Shown here: positions 23,773-33,928 of the stretch, one piece after another
How positions within the stretch are numbered: the first letter of the stretch is position 1
How the letters are laid out: every line of letters begins with the position of its first letter
Source: Volvox africanus
Taxonomy: Eukaryota > Chlorophyta > Chlorophyceae > Chlamydomonadales > Volvocaceae
Length of the DNA stretch: 64,000 nt
NCBI GenBank assembly: GCA_030268105.1
Contig: BSDZ01000020.1
Location: 1,132,001 to 1,196,000, forward strand
Direction of reading: 5' to 3'
Position numbers and translations under genes: made by a program
The notes under the pieces: model-generated
The model's database searches: none
What the model saw: the letters and a program-made list of their open reading frames with translations, nothing else
Told to the model about the DNA's origin: nothing

Positions 23773-23948
23773 CACGAGTGTTCTCCGGTATCGAATGTCT
23801 TATCTTGCTTAGCCGTCCTCGCATCTGTTATACTCCCAGCATCGCAATGCTGTACGATTCACACTAGGAGGCCGATCCTAGATGTGACAACCCTACTGTG
23901 TATAGGCGATGTCTACGCATAACAACATATAAGCATTTCCGGCGAGAA
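23773..23948 (-). repeat. LTR-A' fragment, right part (after A1)
   Basis: Continues the A' LTR from cacgagtgttctccgg to catttccggc, then passes into antisense B4 pol at gagaagttacgcatcgg. Intact LTR has cctttccggcattc and intact pol has catttccggcgag, so the junction lies in a shared tttccggc. This is the signature of a deletion by short-homology recombination. Confidence 0.82.
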
Positions 23949-26900
23949 GTTACGCATCGGCTCCCACGAATTATGCTCGCTAGAATAGCCAGTCCACTTG
24001 ACCAGATATTCATGCACCTTCCGCTTTCGTCGTTGTCGACCAATGCGACGAATCCGATAGTCCAGTATCCACATCATACACCTTTTGCTTGCCTGCTATC
24101 CAGGTCTCGGGACCGGGATCCATTACTGCAGGGGCATCGGTGTCGTTTGTAACGGGTGTTGTGCCGTGATAAGGGCGAATTAAAGAAATATGGAATGTGG
24201 GGTGGATATTCATGTCAGAAGGTAGGGATAGCTCCACAGCTACGTTCCCTACCATGCGAACAACGGGATATGGACCGATCCAACGAGGCAATAATTTACG
24301 GGAACCGTCAGCGAGCGAACGCAAGTTCTTAGTGCTCAATAATACCATTTGTCCCACTGAAAATGTTACGTCCCGTTTGGATTTATTATAATAGTCCGTC
24401 GTCCGTTGTTGTGCTGCGTCCAGGCATGCCTTCGCATCTGTCATGCGGGATAGAAACGACTTGGCAAAGGTTTTAGCCGCAGGGATATTTATCTCCAACT
24501 CTCGCCACACGGGTAGCGCAGGATGGAATCCGTAATTCAGAAAGAAAGGGCTGTGACCTGTGGAGCGGTTAACAGCGTTGTTAAGCGCAAATTCTGCCGA
24601 AGTCAGAAACGTATCCCAAACAGAGGGTGTGCGTCCCGCGAAATTCCTCAACATGTCGCCCAGTGTGCGATTTGTGCGTTCGGTTTGCCCATCGGATTGT
24701 GGATGATATGCTGTGCTCAAATGAACGTGCATACCGACGAGTTGACATAGCCCTTCCCAAAACTTAGACGTGAATTGCCCGCCGCGATCGGATATCACAT
24801 TTTTAGGAACACCATGCAATCGGACCACATTATCAAAAAATAATCGTGCTGTTTGCTCAGCGGTGCAAGACGAGGTGCAGGGGGCTAAATGGACCATCTT
24901 GGTCAAACGATCGACCATTATGAACACCGAGTCGTATCCCCCCTCAGTTTTGGGCAGCACGACTACGAAGTCCATAGAGACACTTTCCCAAGGGGCGTTG
25001 GGTATAGGTAAAGGTTGTAATAAGCCCTGGCCCTTACCGGATAGTGCTTTATTTCGCTGGCATAAACTGCACCTTTGCACGAAATTTTCCGCATCTTTCA
25101 CCACACGCAGCCACCAGAATGAGCGTCGTACAAGCTCTGCCAACCGCGTACTTCCAGGATGTCCTGCTAACGGGTCCTCGTGGAACCGTGCAAGAATATC
25201 GTAGCGTAAAGCGTCGTCGTTGGGCACGACGATTTGTGTGGTCGAGCCATCCTGCCGTATCCACAAATCGTTGCGCTTCTGCAAATGTTCCACATTGATG
25301 GATGAAGTGAACCATGGATCTACTTCATATGCTGCCTTGAGTTGCTGCGCAAGGTCCGCTGCTATCGGCACCTCCTGGCTGCGCGAGCGAGTGACCGGTG
25401 CTGCTAAAATAGCAGCATGTAATGAGGGATGTCGACTGAGGGCGTCAGCAATATTAATCCTGCCGGCGATATACTCCCATGTGCAGTCGAAACAAGATAG
25501 ATACTCCATCCATCGAGCTTGTCATCGGTTAAGCGTAGGGACACTGCGAGAATGTCAGCGGCTTATGATTGGTCTTCAGTGTAAAAGGGTGGCCCTCGAG
25601 GTAACAGCGCCATTCCTTCAAAGCATGTAGAGCTGCCAACAGCTCTTGCTCTCCAGTTGTATATCGGGCCTCCGCACCCGAAAACTTCTTACTCGTGAAG
25701 GCGATCGGTCGTGTAGCAAACAGTTGCTCCCGCTTCATCACCTTAAGCACAAGCTCGAGATGCTTCAGATGCTCCTCGCGCGTTTTGGAATATATCAAAA
25801 TATCATCCAAATAGCAAACGACGAACCTGTCGATATACGGTCTGAACATGCAATCCATCACTGCTTGAAATGTGGCGGGCGCATTAGTAAGTCCAAACAA
25901 CAAGACCGTGTACTCGAAGTGACCAAAGGGAGTCTGGAAAGCGGTTTTCGGAATATCAGAGGCAGCGATGCGTATCTGATTATACCCTTGTGAAGGTCAA
26001 TCGAGGAAAAATAAGCTGAGCCTTTCAGCTTCTCGAGCAGGTCATCGACGTGCGGCAAAGGGTAGCGATTTTTAATCGTAGTCGCATTCAAGCCCCGATA
26101 ATCAATGCACATACGCAACGTCCCATCCTTCTTACCGACAAACAATATCGGTGCAGAATATGGCGATGTGCTGGGCCGAATCATACCCTTTGCGAACAGA
26201 TCCCTCACTTGCCGCTTCACTTCATCCAGCTCCAACGGGCTTAACCTGTACATAGGTCGTGAAACGGGTTGTGCTCCGGGCACAAGAGGGATCGTATGGT
26301 CAACAGGTCGCATAGGTGGGAGCCCTGGGATGTCATGAAAAACATCAGCATATTTATACAGGAGGGCTTCGACCTCAAGATCCTTCACGGTGGACTGCGC
26401 GGGGGTAGCATTCGACTGCACCCGTGGCCTCACAAGCAACACATGGGCGCCTTTCCATATCATTCGATCGGTTTCTTTGTGTCCAATTAGCTTGGGTTCT
26501 TGTTTTCCGCTGACGATCGCCATCAAAGCGAAGTTAACCTCAGGCTCCGCAACAGTTCCGCCCTCCTCTGGTGTGACATCTTGGTACGACAGGAAAGGTA
26601 CCTTAGTCGATAGGTTCCCTTTGCACAAACTAAGTGTGGTGGACTCCATATCGATGCGCGCGCGGTACTGTCGTAATGTTGCGGCACCCAGAATGTACTG
26701 TGCTGTCTCCGAGAGACCTTGTAGCACATACGGTTGGGCCCTAACACGCAGAGGGCCTATCGATAGGCTCAGGGTGATCCTGCCCACAATGGGATGCTTT
26801 CCTCCATTAGCGAGGACAACCTGTGCACAATCGGACGACTGAGGGGTCAACCCCAAATCTTTCACCTCCTTTGCCGAGATGAAGTCGTCACTGGCGCCGG

Positions 26901-27281
26901 TATCCACAAGCGCCTTCATCAGTCGACCTCCGAGGCCGATTTCGATAATAGGGACACCATTCCCCGTCGGAGTCGACTCCGCAGACATCAGAAGAGATCC
27001 TATAGCAGGTTCGAACCTGATAGGACTTAAAAGAGGGGCCTCAAACCACACTTCAGCAGCGAAAGGTAGTTTAGGCAGCATCATCGGATTACCCGTCACA
27101 TCCACACCGTTAAACAGAGCGGTGCCCGACTCAAATCGGAGAACACGTTGCATACCTTCCAACAAGGACGCCACCTTACGTTGGCAAAAGGAGGGAATTA
27201 ATATGCAAGCTGCAGTGTCTGGACTTTGACGGTGGTACTTCTTGTACCTGGCGAGCTGTTCACACAGCTCACGGAAAGATG
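23949..27281 (-). pseudogene. pol: B4 pol, part after the A2 insertion
   Basis: Minus-strand family-B pol from the N-terminal domain ([12 protein letters not shown]) through protease ([13 protein letters not shown] at about 26875-26925), RT, RNase H and integrase to the first half of the chromodomain. An in-frame jump near 25705 joins REQLFA to [10 protein letters not shown] and removes roughly 660 bp of RT thumb and RNase H start. Smaller lesions occur at about 25500 and 25990, and the region before the chromodomain is frameshifted. The 3' end and 3' LTR are gone. Confidence 0.87.
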
Positions 27282-28105
27282 TGTTGTGCTACGGTTCATT
27301 TCCCGCCGACGCGTAGGTCGACGCGATCCTACGAGGCGAAGTGATTTTGTGATGAACGCATTACATATGAATGAATCTGTATGATATAAATGTATTCGCA
27401 TACATTTATATATGCATCTGGCATGTTGTCATTATCCATCGCGACATCGCATCATGGCAAATCCGCCTAGCATGCATGAATGACCGAATCATTGAAGTGC
27501 GCATTATGCTCGTGCTACGAAACGATAAGTAATATTATCTGATATAATATTACTTCATTACAGCACACGTTGAGAGCGCCGCACTCGTCGCGATGCATGC
27601 CCTGCAACCGGATATCGCTATCCGGACCCTTGCATCATGCGAATGCCGGAAAGGCTTATACGTTGTTATGCGTAGACATCGCCTAAGCGCAGTAGGGTTG
27701 TCACATCTAGGATCGGCCTCCTAATGTGAATCGTACGGCACTGCGATGCTGCGAGTATAACAGATGCGAGGACGGCTAAGCTAGACAAGACATTCGATAC
27801 CAGAGAACACTTGTGTGTTCTACATTACTATTACTATACGATACTCTACTTAGCCCGAGCTAAGCCTGAACTTCGCTAATCACCGCCGCGTGATGATTGC
27901 TTGCTTCCGGCGCTGACGGCGATTTCGTCCATTGCATCATTCCGACCTGTAAGACCGTAAGTTATATCTCTCTTCGTCTTGAAGTCTTCCGCTGTCTCTG
28001 TTTGCTCTCGCTTGCCTTGCTGTACTTGCAAGTGCTCGCGCATCGGTGTCGATAGTCTCCAGACGTGCAGATACTCATGAGCAAACGCGAACGAGAGGTA
28101 CAACA
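27282..28105 (+). repeat. 5' LTR of A2
   Basis: 824 bp. Palindromes in order: 27311-27332 (cgtagg/cctacg arms), 27387-27408 (taaatgtat/atacattta), 27529-27553 (gtaatattat core), 27608-27625 (ccggata/tatccgg), 27804-27821 (agaacac/gtgttct) and 27849-27864 (cttagc/gctaag). A TATA-like tttatata at 27405-27412 could be the promoter, though this is only a guess from base composition. Confidence 0.95.
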
Positions 28106-28108
28106 ATT

Positions 28109-28127
28109 TGGTATCGAGACAGGTTCG
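28109..28127 (+). promoter_or_regulatory. Primer-binding site of A2
   Basis: TGGTATCGAGACAGGTTCG begins 3 bp after the LTR. Its complement ends GATACCA and includes the T-arm-like CGAACC, as expected for the 3' end of a methionine-type tRNA. The same block is used by A0, A1, A3, D1 and, with changes, by B elements. Confidence 0.78.
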
Positions 28128-28172
28128 TTGCCTAACTGTCTCTCTCTGTCTAATCGGAAGTAGGTTCTTTCT

Positions 28173-28260
28173 ATGGCGAGTTCCAGCGTCGAACCACGAG
28201 GACCGCTAGATACTTTTGCCGAAGACTTAGGCCGCGCCGTTTTGGACGCCGCCGCTTCCG
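28173..28260 (+). CDS. Leader ORF of A2, block 1 (probable 5' exon)
   Basis: ATG followed by 29 codons encoding MASSSVEPRG then PLDTFAEDLGRAVLDAAAS. Without splicing it ends at TAA, 28266-28268. Family B has the same peptide with different codons (for example gatacttttgccgaagac versus gacaccttcgcagaggat). That is the pattern of selection on protein sequence. Block length to the proposed donor is 88 nt in both families. No known domain recognised. Confidence 0.62.
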
Positions 28261-28331
28261 GTTTGTAATTGTTTAATTGCTTTTGCTTAGATTGCTGCAC
28301 TTGTTGTGTAAGTGTACGCTCTGAGTCGCAG
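28261..28331 (+). other. Putative intron in the A2 leader
   Basis: 71 bp from GTTTGTAATTG to GAGTCGCAG. The equivalent in B1 is 73 bp from GTTTGTGAATT to GAGTCGCAG. In both families removal joins block 1 to block 2 in frame with codon GGT at the junction. The donor is not a strong consensus, and the evidence is purely comparative. Confidence 0.48.
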
Positions 28332-28606
28332 GTAATCTCAGTGCACCGGCATTGCTTGCCGCGGCGACTGAGACCGGCGTTCGTCCGGACCAGTTGGCGA
28401 CTCTCATTGCCCAAACTACGGAGATCAGGACTCAGCTGGGCAATTACTTGCTGAGTTTGCTGAATCTTCTCAAGAGTACTGTCGGTAGGCTCACCGAATC
28501 GCTTTGTACTCTTGCCTTTGCGATAGAAGTCGGCTTCTATTACGCAAAACTAGGGTATCGTTTCGTGCTCCATGTCCGCGGAACACGACGATACGCCGCA
28601 CACTAG
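28332..28606 (+). CDS. Leader ORF of A2, block 2 (probable second exon)
   Basis: Frame encoding APALLAAATETGVRPDQLAT then LIAQTTEIRTQLG and a leucine-rich segment NYLLSLLNLLKSTVG, stopping at 28606, past the gag ATG at 28572 in a different frame. B1 has LNEQQIKALIQKATKMKDNL and DYIAFLLGLLGSSVG, and D1 also retains both halves. Similarity fades after the S-x-V-G, where tgtcggta could be a second donor. The product may be a separate small helical protein or an N-terminal Gag extension. Confidence 0.55.
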
Positions 28607-29807
28607 CCTAGCTAGCCAACCCGATTTCGTTGTAGCTGCTAGAGCGCCGGATAGAGGTCTTGAGACTGTTGGCGCGCGAGCCACTCAAGAGCCCCTTTTC
28701 CTTCAGACCCCTGCTCACTTAATTGTGCCGCATTCAGCGGTGAACACGAATATGGACAACACTGCTGGACCAAGGGTTCTGCCATTACCTCAAGCTCGAG
28801 GGCATGATGACATCCCTGAGGTGATGAGATTGTCGATTCCCGTTCCTAGGCTCAATATTTCGCTGACCGACAAGACACCAGGGCATAGCATAGCCGATGC
28901 AACTCGTGCGTACGTGCGTGACGCTAAAAAGTACCTCCAAGCTGTTCATGGTGGCGATAATGACGGTATCAGGTGTCTCTTCGTTGGTAATACCCTCGAG
29001 GGCGCAGCGAAGGACTGGTATCGCAATTGGACCAACGCCCGGGGCAGCTATACTTTTGACGAGTTAGTCGCCGCTTTGCTCGCACGATTCGCTACTGAGG
29101 TTCAAGCACGCGATGTGGAAGCTCGTAACGTTTTGGCAGCCGGTAGCTACCACATGCGTCGGGATGAAAATGTACCTGCGTACCAGTCACGCTTCGAAGC
29201 ACTTGTGACTCCCATTGCTGACCTCACCGAATCTGAGCGTGTCTTTTGGTTTAGGCGAGGCCTAACGAAACTTTTGGCTAAATGGTGCGCCACTGACTTG
29301 GTTGGAGCGCAGATCAAGTCGTATGACACGTTGGTCGCTTTTGCTAAGGGCGCGGAGATACGACTTCTTGCCGGCGAGGAAGAAGTCAAGTCTGCCCCTC
29401 GTGCAAATGCCGTGCAAGTGCAGGATCCGCTTGGGGAAGCTGTAGCTCTCGACCAGGACCTCGGCGCGACCCGCCCCACGCCTACTGCCGCGACGCGACG
29501 CAGCAACGGGCAACGCAAGGCGCGCGGGGGCGCTAGCTCGGGTGTCCGTGGTACAGGAGGAGCAGGTCCGAGCTCGGACCCAGCTAGGAACAGGAAGCGT
29601 GGTGGTGCGCCGTCGTCGGCAGCCGCACAGCGTTCCGACCCCAACGCGAAGCGTACTCGTACGGATGACACATTTATGCCAAAATGGAATTGCAATCGTT
29701 CCGAATTCGAGCGCCGAAAATTGGCCAACGTTTGTCTACGGTGTGCGGAGAGCCATTCTACGAAGGATTGCCCTCTAATGCCGCCGTTTGTACCTCAGCC
29801 GAAATAG
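28572..29807 (+). CDS. gag: Gag of A2
   Basis: 411 codons from the ATG at 28572 to TAG. Structural protein with the retrotransposon-gag core (SIADATRAYVRDAKKYLQ, AAKDWYRNW, FDELVAALLARFA), a low-complexity basic region (residues about 300-360) and the knuckle CLRCAESHSTKDC near residues 388-400. The knuckle spacing C-X2-C-X3-H-X4-C is one residue shorter than the usual retroviral form and is shared by A, B and C. It is followed in the same frame by pol. Confidence 0.95.
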   Translation: MSAEHDDTPHTSLASQPDFVVAARAPDRGLETVGARATQEPLFLQTPAHLIVPHSAVNTNMDNTAGPRVLPLPQARGHDDIPEVMRLSIPVPRLNISLTDKTPGHSIADATRAYVRDAKKYLQAVHGGDNDGIRCLFVGNTLEGAAKDWYRNWTNARGSYTFDELVAALLARFATEVQARDVEARNVLAAGSYHMRRDENVPAYQSRFEALVTPIADLTESERVFWFRRGLTKLLAKWCATDLVGAQIKSYDTLVAFAKGAEIRLLAGEEEVKSAPRANAVQVQDPLGEAVALDQDLGATRPTPTAATRRSNGQRKARGGASSGVRGTGGAGPSSDPARNRKRGGAPSSAAAQRSDPNAKRTRTDDTFMPKWNCNRSEFERRKLANVCLRCAESHSTKDCPLMPPFVPQPK

Positions 29808-29846
29808 GGGCTTGCCCGGGTTCCTGTGGAGGGGGCACCACCCGGG
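29805..29846 (+). promoter_or_regulatory. UAG readthrough module of A2
   Basis: TAG 29805-29807 with spacer GGGCTTG, left arm cccgggt 29815-29821, 18-nt loop, right arm acccggg 29840-29846. All seven pairs are Watson-Crick. Position, spacer, stem and loop length equal family B (62503-62544), where the innermost pair is A-T instead of T-A. A G follows the stop codon, a context known from gammaretroviral UAG readthrough. Confidence 0.78.
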
Positions 29847-32800
29847 ATTTCTGAACTAACGCGTGGTCGGTGGTCATCCTTACGGCCAGCCGTTAAGGCA
29901 TTGTTGCCTTGTGTACTTGGACACATCGAGCGAGTCATTGCGCGACGCATCACGCTTGACGGACGCACGGGACTTCTCTGCTTCGACCCGTTGTGTAATT
30001 TGTTTACACCTCGCCGTCCCCTGTCGTCTATCGATCTGTCTAACCACGTGGTTTTGTTCATCCCCTCGTCTCTGCGTGAGATGTCGGAACAGTTGGCCAT
30101 ATACAGGAGATGTAGGCGTCAATATCCAGGCACTGCCGCATGTGTATTACTCCCTGCTTTCTGTCGGCGCAAGGCAGAGGCATTGTTAAGGGGTATGCGG
30201 CATGTCCACCGGTTCGAGCCGGGCACCGTTTTGTTTAACGGTGTGGATCGGGAGGGTACGCTGGCTCCGTGGCCACACCTATCCTACTCGGTTGACGTTT
30301 GGTACGAAGCTCCTGATGGGGGTGCCGTTGGTTACGGACCCGCCTTAAGTGCACTGACGTTGTCTGCTGGGCAGTCGCTCGTAGATAACCGTGTCCCTGT
30401 GGTTCAGATCGGTTTGAATGGCCGTACTCTGAAGGCACTTGTTGACACCGGTGCCAGCGACGACTTCATCTCTGTCGCAGAGGTGAATGCGCTGGGGTTG
30501 TCCCCAGAGTCGTCTGATTGTCCACAGGTTACCCTTGCTGACGGGGGTAAGCATCCCATCGTGGGCAGGATTACCCTTAGCCTATCGTTAGGCCCTTTGC
30601 GTGTTGTGACCCGGCCGTACGTGCTGCAGGGCTTAGCAGAGACTGCACCGTACATAATGGGGTCGTCGACATTACGACAGTACCGCGCGCGCATCGACAT
30701 GGAGACCGCAACCCTGCATATGTGCAAGGGTACTCTGTCGATTAAGATACCTTTCCTGTCGTTCGAACATGTCACACCAAAGGAGGGCGAAACTGAGGCG
30801 GTGCCTATGGTTAATTTCGCTGTGACCGCAATGGCCGTGCGAATCGAACCAGAGCTAGTCGGGCGTAAGGAGGCCGTCCGTTTGTTACGGAAGGGTGCCC
30901 ACGGACTGCTTTTAAGGCCGCGGGTGAGCTGTTGTGTCACTACCGCGCAGATTTCTGCGGATCCTGAGGTTGAGGCCCTACTGTCGCAGTATGAGGACGT
31001 CTTTAAAGATATCCCTGGCCTACCACCTATGCGTCCTGTTGATCACACAATCCCTCTCATGCCTGGAGCGCAGCCTACAGCCCGGCCAATGTACAGGTTG
31101 AGTCCATTGGAGCTGGATGAGGTAAAGCGCCAGGTGACGGATTTGCTCGCGAAGGGTATGATACGCCCCAGCACATCCCCGTTTTCTGCACCGATTTTGT
31201 TTGTCGGTAAGAAGGATGGGACCTTGCGCATGTGCATTGATTACCGGGGGTTAAATGCGAATACGGTGAAAAATCGCTACCCTTTGCCACGCGTTGACGA
31301 CCTGTTGGATAAGCTGAAGGGCTCGGCTTATTTTTCCTCAATTGACTTACAACAGGGCTACAATCAGATTCGCATCGCTGCCTCTGATATCCCGAAAACC
31401 GCTTTTCGGACGCCCTTTGGTCACTTTGAGTATACGGTCCTATCATTTGGTTTGACTAATGCCCCTGCGACGTTTCAGGCGGTTATGGACCGAATGTTTA
31501 GGCCGTTTATCGACAGGTTCGTTGTTTGCTACCTGGATGACATCTTGGTATATTCTAAGACGCGCGAGGAGCACTTGGAGCATCTTCGGCTCGTGCTCGA
31601 CGTTATGAGGCGGGAGCAATTGTTTGCTAAACGCGCCAAATGCTTTTGGGCGCAGCCTCAGGTGGAATATTTGGGCCACATTGTGTCGGCCACCGGTGTG
31701 AAGATGGACCCGCGGAAGGTCGCCGTGGTTCGCGATTGGCCCGCGCCTCAGAACCTCACGGAGCTGCGTAAGTTCCTTGGCTTGACCAATTATTTCCGAA
31801 AGTTCATTGAAAAATATTCCATCATTGCGGCCCCGCTTACTAACTTAACTCGCAAAGGCGTTTTCGTTTCGCTCGAGTCGTGGACATCGCAATGCCAGCG
31901 GGCATTCGAAGAGCTCAAACGAATCGTTGCCGAAGATGTCACCCTTGCATTCCCTGATTACTCGTTGCCATTTCGTGTTGAGGTAGTGTCTGATGCCTCA
32001 ATATTTGGAAGCGGCGCTGTATTGTTACAGGAAGGGCGACCGATCGCCTTCACGAGTAAGAAGTTTTCTGGTGCGGAGATTCGCTACACCACCGGGGAAC
32101 AGGAGCTTCTGGCCGTGCTGCATGCTTTAAAGGAATGGCGCTGTTACCTCGAGGGACGCCCGTTTACTTTAAAGACTGACCATAAGCCCCTAACGTTTTT
32201 GCAAAGCGTTCCGACGTTGAACCGCCGTCAAGCTAGGTGGATGGAATATCTAGCTAGGTTCAACTGCACCTGGGAGTATATTTCTGGTAAATTGAATATT
32301 GCCGATGCTCTCAGTCGACATCCATCGCTACACGCTGCAATTTTGGCAGCGCCCGTCGTGCGGCCGCGTAGCGAGGAGGTACCGATCGCGACGGACCTCG
32401 CGGAGCGGTTGAAGGTTGCCTACAACGCAGACGCCTGGTTCGCGGACCCGGCTAATGTAGAAAACCTTCGCAAGCAGAATGGCCTTTGGCTACGGACGGA
32501 GGGTGCAGCTACGCAAATCGTCGTTCCGAACGACGACGCGCTACGCTACGACATCCTTGCGCGGTTCCACGAGGACCCGTTAGCAGGACACCCTGGTAGC
32601 AAGCGATTGATCGACTTGGTGCAACGTTCCTTTTGGTGGCCTCGTTTGGCTAAGGATGCGGCGAACTTCGTCCAGACATGCAGTCTGTGCCAGCGCAATA
32701 AGGCTTTGTCCGGTAAGGGCCATGGGTTGTTGCAACCGTTGCCTGTCCCGGATGCGCCTTGGGAAAGTGTTTCCATGGACTTCGTAGTCGCGCTGCCCAA

Positions 32801-33869
32801 AACTGAGGGGGGATACGATGCGGTGTTCGTAATGGTCGATCGTCTGACTAAGATGGTTCACCTAGCACCATGCACATCATCCTGCACGGCTGAGCAAACC
32901 GCACGCCTGTTTTTCAACAATGTGGTTCGGTTACACGGGGTTCCCAAAAATGTGATCTCGGACCGCGGTGGGCAGTTCACGTCTAAGTTTTGGGAAGCGC
33001 TCTGCAAACTAGTTGGCATGCGCATCAACCTGAGCACGGCGTATCACCCGCAGACTGATGGTCAAACCGAACGCACAAACCGCACGTTGGGTGATATGTT
33101 GCGCAATTATGCTGGTCGCACACCACTCGTTTGGGATACGTATTTGACTGCGGCAGAATTTGCGCTTAACAATGCTGTTAATCGCTCTACAGGCAAAAGT
33201 CCGTTCTTTCTTATCTACGGATTTCATCCCGCGCTACCCGTGTGGCGTGAGTTGGAAGTGAACGTGCCTGCTGCTAAACTTTTTGCCAAGTCTTTTATGT
33301 CCCGAATCACAGACGCGAAGTCGTGTTTGGACGCGGCGCAGCAACGAACGACGGAATACTATAACAAATCCAAGCAGGATGTGACGTTTTCGGAGGGGCA
33401 ACTCGTGTTGCTAAGCACCAAGAACTTGCGTTCCTTGGCCGACGGATCCCGAAAACTCTTACCCCGTTGGATTGGTCCGTATCCTGTCGTGCGCATGGTT
33501 GGGAATGTGGCTGTGGAGCTTGCATTGCCCACTGATATGACCATTCACCCCACGTTTCACGTATCGCTTGTTCGTCCGTATCGTAGTACGGAACCCGTCC
33601 CTGAGCCTGCTAACGCCCCCGCAGCGATCGAACCAGTTCCCGAGACCTGGATCACTGGTAAACAGAAGTTTTACGATGTGGAGCGGGTGTTAGATTATCG
33701 CGCGCGTCATGTGGGCCGACACCGACGTAAGCGAACAGTACACGAGTACTTGGTTAAGTGGACAGGGTATACCGACGAGCACAACTCATGGGAACCGGCA
33801 CGCAACTTCTCACAGGACATGAAACCCCTGCTCGAAGAAGCCCGCAAACGTGCCACGCAAGCCCAATGA
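29808..33869 (+). CDS. pol: Pol polyprotein of A2
   Basis: 1353 codons in frame with gag after UAG; the first plausible alternative start is GTG at 29826. Numbering from that GTG: an N-terminal domain without certain identity (about 15-150, with [14 protein letters not shown] and [16 protein letters not shown]), protease D-T-G at 207-209 (VDTGASDDF), RT motif YLDD at 569-572, RNase H from about 720, integrase zinc region about 914-960 (H, H, CSLCQ), integrase core with D near 985 (MDFVVALP), D near 1046 (SDRGGQF) and E near 1082 (GQTERTN), GPY/F near 1214, and chromodomain about 1282-1330 ([21 protein letters not shown]). Stop TGA. The chromodomain would steer integration to marked chromatin. 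Confidence 0.95.
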   Translation, partial: GLARVPVEGAPPGISELTRGRWSSLRPAVKALLPCVLGHIERVIARRITLDGRTGLLCFDPLCNLFTPRRPLSSIDLSNHVVLFIPSSLREMSEQLAIYRRCRRQYPGTAACVLLPAFCRRKAEALLRGMRHVHRFEPGTVLFNGVDREGTLAPWPHLSYSVDVWYEAPDGGAVGYGPALSALTLSAGQSLVDNRVPVVQIGLNGRTLKALVDTGASDDFISVAEVNALGLSPESSDCPQVTLADGGKHPIVGRITLSLSLGPLRVVTRPYVLQGLAETAPYIMGSSTLRQYRARIDMETATLHMCKGTLSIKIPFLSFEHVTPKEGETEAVPMVNFAVTAMAVRIEPELVGRKEAVRLLRKGAHGLLLRPRVSCCVTTAQISADPEVEALLSQYEDVFKDIPGLPPMRPVDHTIPLMPGAQPTARPMYRLSPLELDEVKRQVTDLLAKGMIRPSTSPFSAPILFVGKKDGTLRMCIDYRGLNANTVKNRYPLPRVDDLLDKLKGSAYFSSIDLQQGYNQIRIAASDIPKTAFRTPFGHFEYTVLSFGLTNAPATFQAVMDRMFRPFIDRFVVCYLDDILVYSKTREEHLEHLRLVLDVMRREQLFAKRAKCFWAQPQVEYLGHIVSATGVKMDPRKVAVVRDWPAPQNLTELRKFLGLTNYFRKFIEKYSIIAAPLTNLTRKGVFVSLESWTSQCQRAFEELKRIVAEDVTLAFPDYSLPFRVEVVSDASIFGSGAVLLQEGRPIAFTSKKFSGAEIRYTTGEQELLAVLHALKEWRCYLEGRPFTLKTDHKPLTFLQSVPTLNRRQARWMEYLARFNCTWEYISGKLNIADALSRHPSLHAAILAAPVVRPRSEEVPIATDLAERLKVAYNADAWFADPANVENLRKQNGLWLRTEGAATQIVVPNDDALRYDILARFHEDPLAGHPGSKRLIDLVQRSFWWPRLAKDAANFVQTCSLCQRNKALSGKGHGLLQPLPVPDAPWESVSMDFVVALPKTEGGYDAVFVMVDRLTKMVHLAPCTSSCTAEQTARLFFNNVVRLHGVPKNVISDRGGQFTSKFWEALCKLVGMRINLSTAYHPQTDGQTERTNRTLGDMLRNYAGRTPLVWDTYLTAAEFALNNAVNRSTGKSPFFLIYGFHPALPVWRELEVNVPAAKLFAKSFMSRITDAKSCLDAAQQRTTEYYNKSKQDVTFSEGQLVLLSTKNLRSLADGSRKLLPRWIGPYPVVRMVGNVAVELALPTDMTIHPTFHVSLVRPYRSTEPVPEPANAPAAIEPVPETWITGKQKFYDVERVLDYRARHVGRHRRKRTVHEYLVKWTGYTDEHNSWEPARNFSQDMKPLLEEARKRATQAQ

Positions 33870-33913
33870 CCCCTGCAGTCGATGCTGTATGATGCAGCGA
33901 GGACGCTGCATAC

Positions 33914-33928
33914 GGGAGGGGGGATAAT
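33914..33928 (+). promoter_or_regulatory. Polypurine tract of A2
   Basis: GGGAGGGGGGATAAT abuts the 3' LTR. The same tract is found at A3 (39761-39775) and, with small changes, at C and B2. Confidence 0.82.

Noticed and set aside
28572..28640. Exact acceptor for a second leader intron joining block 2 to gag
   Set aside because: Candidate AG sites give inconsistent phases between A and B with the strongest donor tgtcg|gta, so I could not fix one and left it open.
29805..33869. UAG reassigned to an amino acid (alternative nuclear code)
   Set aside because: The roughly 1350-codon pol and the gag frames contain no other in-frame TAG in the intact copies. A sense codon would recur. The conserved single position fits readthrough better.
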